From Planctomycetaceae bacterium (GTDB lineage Bacteria; Planctomycetota; Planctomycetia; Planctomycetales; Planctomycetaceae): a DNA stretch of 8,680 nt. The notes under the pieces were generated by a model, which was given only the letters and a program-made list of their open reading frames with translations, did no database searches and was not told where the DNA came from. The number at the start of each line of letters is the position of its first letter. The stretch's first letter is position 1. The stretch spans positions 1 to 8,680 of the forward strand of contig JAGQQP010000149.1 in the NCBI GenBank assembly GCA_020426085.1. The letters run 5' to 3'. Made by a program: the position numbers and the translations under genes. Below are positions 5,555-8,680 of the stretch, piece by piece.

Positions 5555-8500
5555 TCATTCCTGTTCTGACGACTGAGGATCTCGATATGCTGGCACTTCT
5601 GCGGACGCTGTGAGAATAGTCGGCGTGACCAGCATGAAACAGCGTTTGGGCTGTTTCTGATAAGAGAGTTCAGCCTGCTTCACGAATTGATCAAACTGGA
5701 ATGAACTTCGATCTCTCGAAAGCTGATCGGTAATATCCACGAGTAACGTTTGCCCCCGGGGAATTGTCGCGCTTTCGACATGGGAAAGCGCGTCCAGAGC
5801 GTTCCTGGCGTTGATCAGATAGGAAAGTCTTATCCGCTGATCTTTCAACAGGTCCGATCGCAGTTGAAGCAGCGATTTCAACTTCTGATCAGGCACGAGT
5901 AAATCAGGCAGATTGAACTCGCAGGACTGACCATTGAATAATCTCAATTTAGCAGACATCTTGTATTCCATGTCATCCACACTGGAAGACATCTTCAGCA
6001 GCAGTTTCGTCTCAGGTGCATTCAGCAGAACTCCCTCATACAGTGTTTCCGACTTCATTTTCTGCCATAACTCGCGCGTCAGCGGAGAAGCGAACTGGTC
6101 TATTTTTTTAAGCTCGGCATTCAGATAATCAGCCGTGACAAGCTCGAGCGAGAGAACTACCTGCCGATCCTGGGCCTGCCTGAGTTTCGCCAGCAGGTCT
6201 TTGATCTGATTGTGAGTCTCCCGTCTTGCTCGAATCACCAGCGACAGTTTATCCGGAAATGGCCTGATATCGCGACCGGTCTTACGTGGATCTCCCCATG
6301 CTTCCGGTGTGACATTCTGTTTGATCAATTCAATCAGAGGTTCAAATCGAGAGAGACGTGATTTCGCAAGCGGATTCTCTTTTTTCCCCATATCACTGGG
6401 AATCGGCACTACCAGATCGGCGACCGGATAAGCAAAGGTTATCAGAGCATCTTTAAATTGGGATTCATCCAGTTGCAGCTGCCCGGTCACGCCCGCGTCG
6501 CTGTTCACCCCTTCTCCCCACATCACAGGTTTTCTCTCATCAGATCTGGCGCGGTCCACCTGGAACAATGCTAACAGGACATTGGGGGAATCCGCCTCCT
6601 GCTGCAGGCCCAGACCTTCTACCAGCAGCACCTCTCCCGGCTTCAACAGTTTCACATCTTTAAAATGCCATTCCGTGATCACAGGAAACTCAATCTCTCC
6701 TGCCAGCCCGGTTTGGGGATGAAACAGCTTCTGTTTTTTCAGGCCGGCATACTCAGAACTGGTAATCTGATAATCCAGCATGCCTCGATTTTGAATCCCT
6801 TTTCCTGTGGAAAAGGTCATGCGCAGATCCAGGCCGACATCACAATTTTTCACTGAATATGACTGGCCGGCACCGCGAAATTTGGATTCCAGTTCGTGGC
6901 GTTTTTTTGTTTCCAGTTGCACCGTCTGCCCATCGATAAATCGAACTTGCGGCGCCGACAAAGTCTGCGTTTCTGCTGAGGACTTGATCAATCGTTGCAC
7001 TTCCCTGACACGCTTTTCATCAAGGATTTCGCAGATCAGGGAAGGATGACTGATTGTTTCCGGCCCGATCAATTCAGGCTGCTCTCCAGAATCTGCGTCA
7101 CTGACCACAGCCGTCTTCTCAGCCTGGTAGACCTTCACCTGCCTTCGTTCCGAACTGATTTTGTCCAGCAGACCGCGGGGGACCGAGATAAATTTCGCCG
7201 TCAGAACAAAAGGCGTCATCTCTTCCCGGGACAGTTCATCCAGTGCCTGCGCTACCAGTTTGTGATAGCGTTCATCCTTTGCCCAGACAATCAGTCGTCC
7301 ATTTCGGATGCAACTGCCACCATAGGACACCATATGGTATTGCTTGCGGTCGTCTATGAGGGGGATCTGGTGGGTTCCAAAATAAACGGGGACGGAAGTA
7401 GTGTATTCGGAGCTGTCATTGGCAGCGGCAAACTCTTTGAGCAGCTTGATCCGTGCATTCAGTTTTTCTGTCAGTAACGCTTCGGCCCGCATGGGCATCA
7501 TGTTCTTACTGGTCTTATCCAGAAGTTCCTGAATGGGATAGCTGCGGATACAGGCAATACGGGAAATCCAGTCCCGCATATCAATTTCAGCAGACAGGTA
7601 AGATAAATCTGTTGAATACCTGCGACTGAAGCGGTTGTCACCATTCATCACCTGTTTAAGCGGGTCAAAAAACGGAAGGGCCTGGATTGCATCTACATTC
7701 TGTTCCGGCCTGTCTCGGTTCGTCTCTGCTTCTTTGATTATCTTTTTTTCTGCAACAGCATCCGCGGCATTCACCACAAACGCCGCACCCGGCAGCACCA
7801 CTGCTGCCAGCGTTACAAAAATCATCCAGCACCACCACGGGGTACGCTTCTGACATCCTTGTCCGAGTCGCATAATTCGCTCCAGTCGTTTTGAAGTAAT
7901 TTCCACCGGACGCACACCCGGCACTACGGGGACTGTTTTTAATGTCTGTTTCAATTCCAGAATTTCCAGCAGGCACGAGGCGTACTGCCTGGGATCGCAG
8001 TTCAGTTCCGCGAGGACTTCTTCATCGCAGCACTGTTCGATTTCGAATTTCAACCGACGGCCTGTGAACCAGACCAGTGGATGAAACCACCACACCACCG
8101 ACGCCAGCAACTGCAGCAGCCCAATCCATAGATCGCCTCGGCGGATGTGAATCAGTTCGTGCGCCAGCACCGGTTCCAGTTCTGCCAGTGAGCGCCCCTC
8201 TAAAATTGCTGACGGGAGAATAATCGTCGGACGCAGCAGACCGATCACCGCCGGTCCCATGCGACTGGTGGTAATCAGCAGTTGCACACTGCGTTTCAGT
8301 TTTAAATCGACACTCAAGCGCGCTAATAATCGGTTCAACTCCGGATGCATCTCTTCTCCCGCGCTGCGCAGAATGTGCCAGCAGCGCAGGTAACGTACCA
8401 GCATGACCGTCGCGATCAAAATCCCCACGGTCATCCAGATCAGCACGCCGACCTGTTTTACGGAATAGCGAACCGGAGGCTGCGCGATCTTTTCTGTAAC

Positions 8501-8680
8501 TACTGGTTTCACGGGGTTCACAGCCGATTCGACAGAAGCAGGAGCCTGCCGGGCTGTTTCGTTTTCATGAATCGTCACTTTGAAATCCGCGATCGCTTCC
8601 ACATCGGAGAGCTTTCCCATGTCGTCTCCAATCAGCAGAGGCAGGGACTCGCTCTGCGTGAGCAATTCCGGTTCTGGTGG
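5555..8680 (-). CDS. M56 (BlaR1-type) membrane metallopeptidase fused to two secretin-like modules, N-terminus missing
   Basis: The frame stays open to the right edge, so the start is outside; 1041 residues are visible (numbered from the edge). Transmembrane segments lie at about 77-95 and 282-303, with a hydrophobic stretch at 185-205. The peptidase has HELIHIRRGD (174-183; zinc-binding HExxH) and EIEQCCDEEVL (213-223), the typical M56 second motif. BlaR1 and MecR1 are such membrane proteases; they sense through a C-terminal extracytoplasmic domain and trigger loss of a BlaI-type repressor. Here a secretin-like region replaces the beta-lactam sensor. An N-domain-like segment (452-497) leads into a beta module (SAPQVRFIDGQTVQL at 575-589; LLKPGEVLLVEGLGL at 678-692; VLLALFQV at 701-708). 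GVNSDAGVTG follows at 724-733, an STN-like segment at 751-837, and a second beta module (TIPRGQTLLVDITDQ at 972-986; CFMLVTPTI at 1014-1022). About 100 residues with the first transmembrane helices are probably missing. The protease is confident; the sensor role is inferred. Confidence 0.92.
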   Translation of the reverse strand, partial: PPEPELLTQSESLPLLIGDDMGKLSDVEAIADFKVTIHENETARQAPASVESAVNPVKPVVTEKIAQPPVRYSVKQVGVLIWMTVGILIATVMLVRYLRCWHILRSAGEEMHPELNRLLARLSVDLKLKRSVQLLITTSRMGPAVIGLLRPTIILPSAILEGRSLAELEPVLAHELIHIRRGDLWIGLLQLLASVVWWFHPLVWFTGRRLKFEIEQCCDEEVLAELNCDPRQYASCLLEILELKQTLKTVPVVPGVRPVEITSKRLERIMRLGQGCQKRTPWWCWMIFVTLAAVVLPGAAFVVNAADAVAEKKIIKEAETNRDRPEQNVDAIQALPFFDPLKQVMNGDNRFSRRYSTDLSYLSAEIDMRDWISRIACIRSYPIQELLDKTSKNMMPMRAEALLTEKLNARIKLLKEFAAANDSSEYTTSVPVYFGTHQIPLIDDRKQYHMVSYGGSCIRNGRLIVWAKDERYHKLVAQALDELSREEMTPFVLTAKFISVPRGLLDKISSERRQVKVYQAEKTAVVSDADSGEQPELIGPETISHPSLICEILDEKRVREVQRLIKSSAETQTLSAPQVRFIDGQTVQLETKKRHELESKFRGAGQSYSVKNCDVGLDLRMTFSTGKGIQNRGMLDYQITSSEYAGLKKQKLFHPQTGLAGEIEFPVITEWHFKDVKLLKPGEVLLVEGLGLQQEADSPNVLLALFQVDRARSDERKPVMWGEGVNSDAGVTGQLQLDESQFKDALITFAYPVADLVVPIPSDMGKKENPLAKSRLSRFEPLIELIKQNVTPEAWGDPRKTGRDIRPFPDKLSLVIRARRETHNQIKDLLAKLRQAQDRQVVLSLELVTADYLNAELKKIDQFASPLTRELWQKMKSETLYEGVLLNAPETKLLLKMSSSVDDMEYKMSAKLRLFNGQSCEFNLPDLLVPDQKLKSLLQLRSDLLKDQRIRLSYLINARNALDALSHVESATIPRGQTLLVDITDQLSRDRSSFQFDQFVKQAELSYQKQPKRCFMLVTPTILTASAEVPAYRDPQSSEQE

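Noticed and set aside
6995..7477. 160-codon plus-strand open frame opposite the M56 gene, and a similar 118-codon frame at 791-1147
   Set aside because: Both lie antisense to well-supported coding sequence and show no domain, signal peptide or convincing ribosome binding site. They are treated as shadows.
8663..8665. TTG as the start of the M56 protein
   Set aside because: The frame is open to the window edge, and M56 proteins have further membrane segments before this point. The codon is an internal leucine.

Overview
The window looks like a chromosomal segment of a planctomycete, most likely of the Gimesia/Rubinisphaera type. This rests on moderate GC content, exported proteins with a short Ala-Asp-Glu signal-cleavage region, TolB-like propellers of unknown role, and M56 (BlaR1-type) membrane peptidases fused to long secretin-like extracytoplasmic regions. 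The assignment is inference from protein style; no rRNA or marker gene is present. No tRNA, rRNA, CRISPR array, insertion sequence or phage gene was seen.

Layout. (1) Bases 1-774, plus strand: C-terminal part of a sigma-54 activator (AAA+ core from the GAFTGA loop onward, plus a Fis-type helix-turn-helix). (2) 765-800: a perfect 12-bp hairpin that works as an intrinsic terminator for the opposing gene and contains the activator's stop codon. (3) 827-1399, minus: an exported VOC-fold protein that has lost most of the usual metal ligands. (4) 1400-1689: divergent intergenic region with a good promoter for the plus-strand pair. (5) 1690-2619 and 2661-3596, plus: two exported six-motif TolB-like beta-propellers, a tandem duplication (about 63% identity by hand count), probably one operon. 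(6) 3577-5421, minus: an exported secretin-like protein whose last 20 bases overlap the end of the second propeller gene tail to tail. (7) 5422-5554: short intergenic stretch with a candidate promoter whose -35 box lies in a dyad. (8) 5555 to the right edge, minus: an M56 membrane metallopeptidase fused to two secretin-like modules; its N-terminus lies outside the window.

The most interesting part is the minus-strand pair at 3577-8680. The exported protein looks like a protease-free copy of the C-terminal half of the M56 protein. Its signal peptide matches the last transmembrane segment of the M56 domain, including the MR..QGCQ[KR]R start. Both proteins carry an identical ten-residue motif, GVNSDAGVTG, in different positions, with every nucleotide difference silent. 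A working hypothesis is a BlaR1-like sensor protease whose periplasmic sensing region is secretin-like, accompanied by a soluble or envelope-bound version of that region. The ligand and the cytoplasmic target (a BlaI-type repressor would be expected) cannot be seen here.
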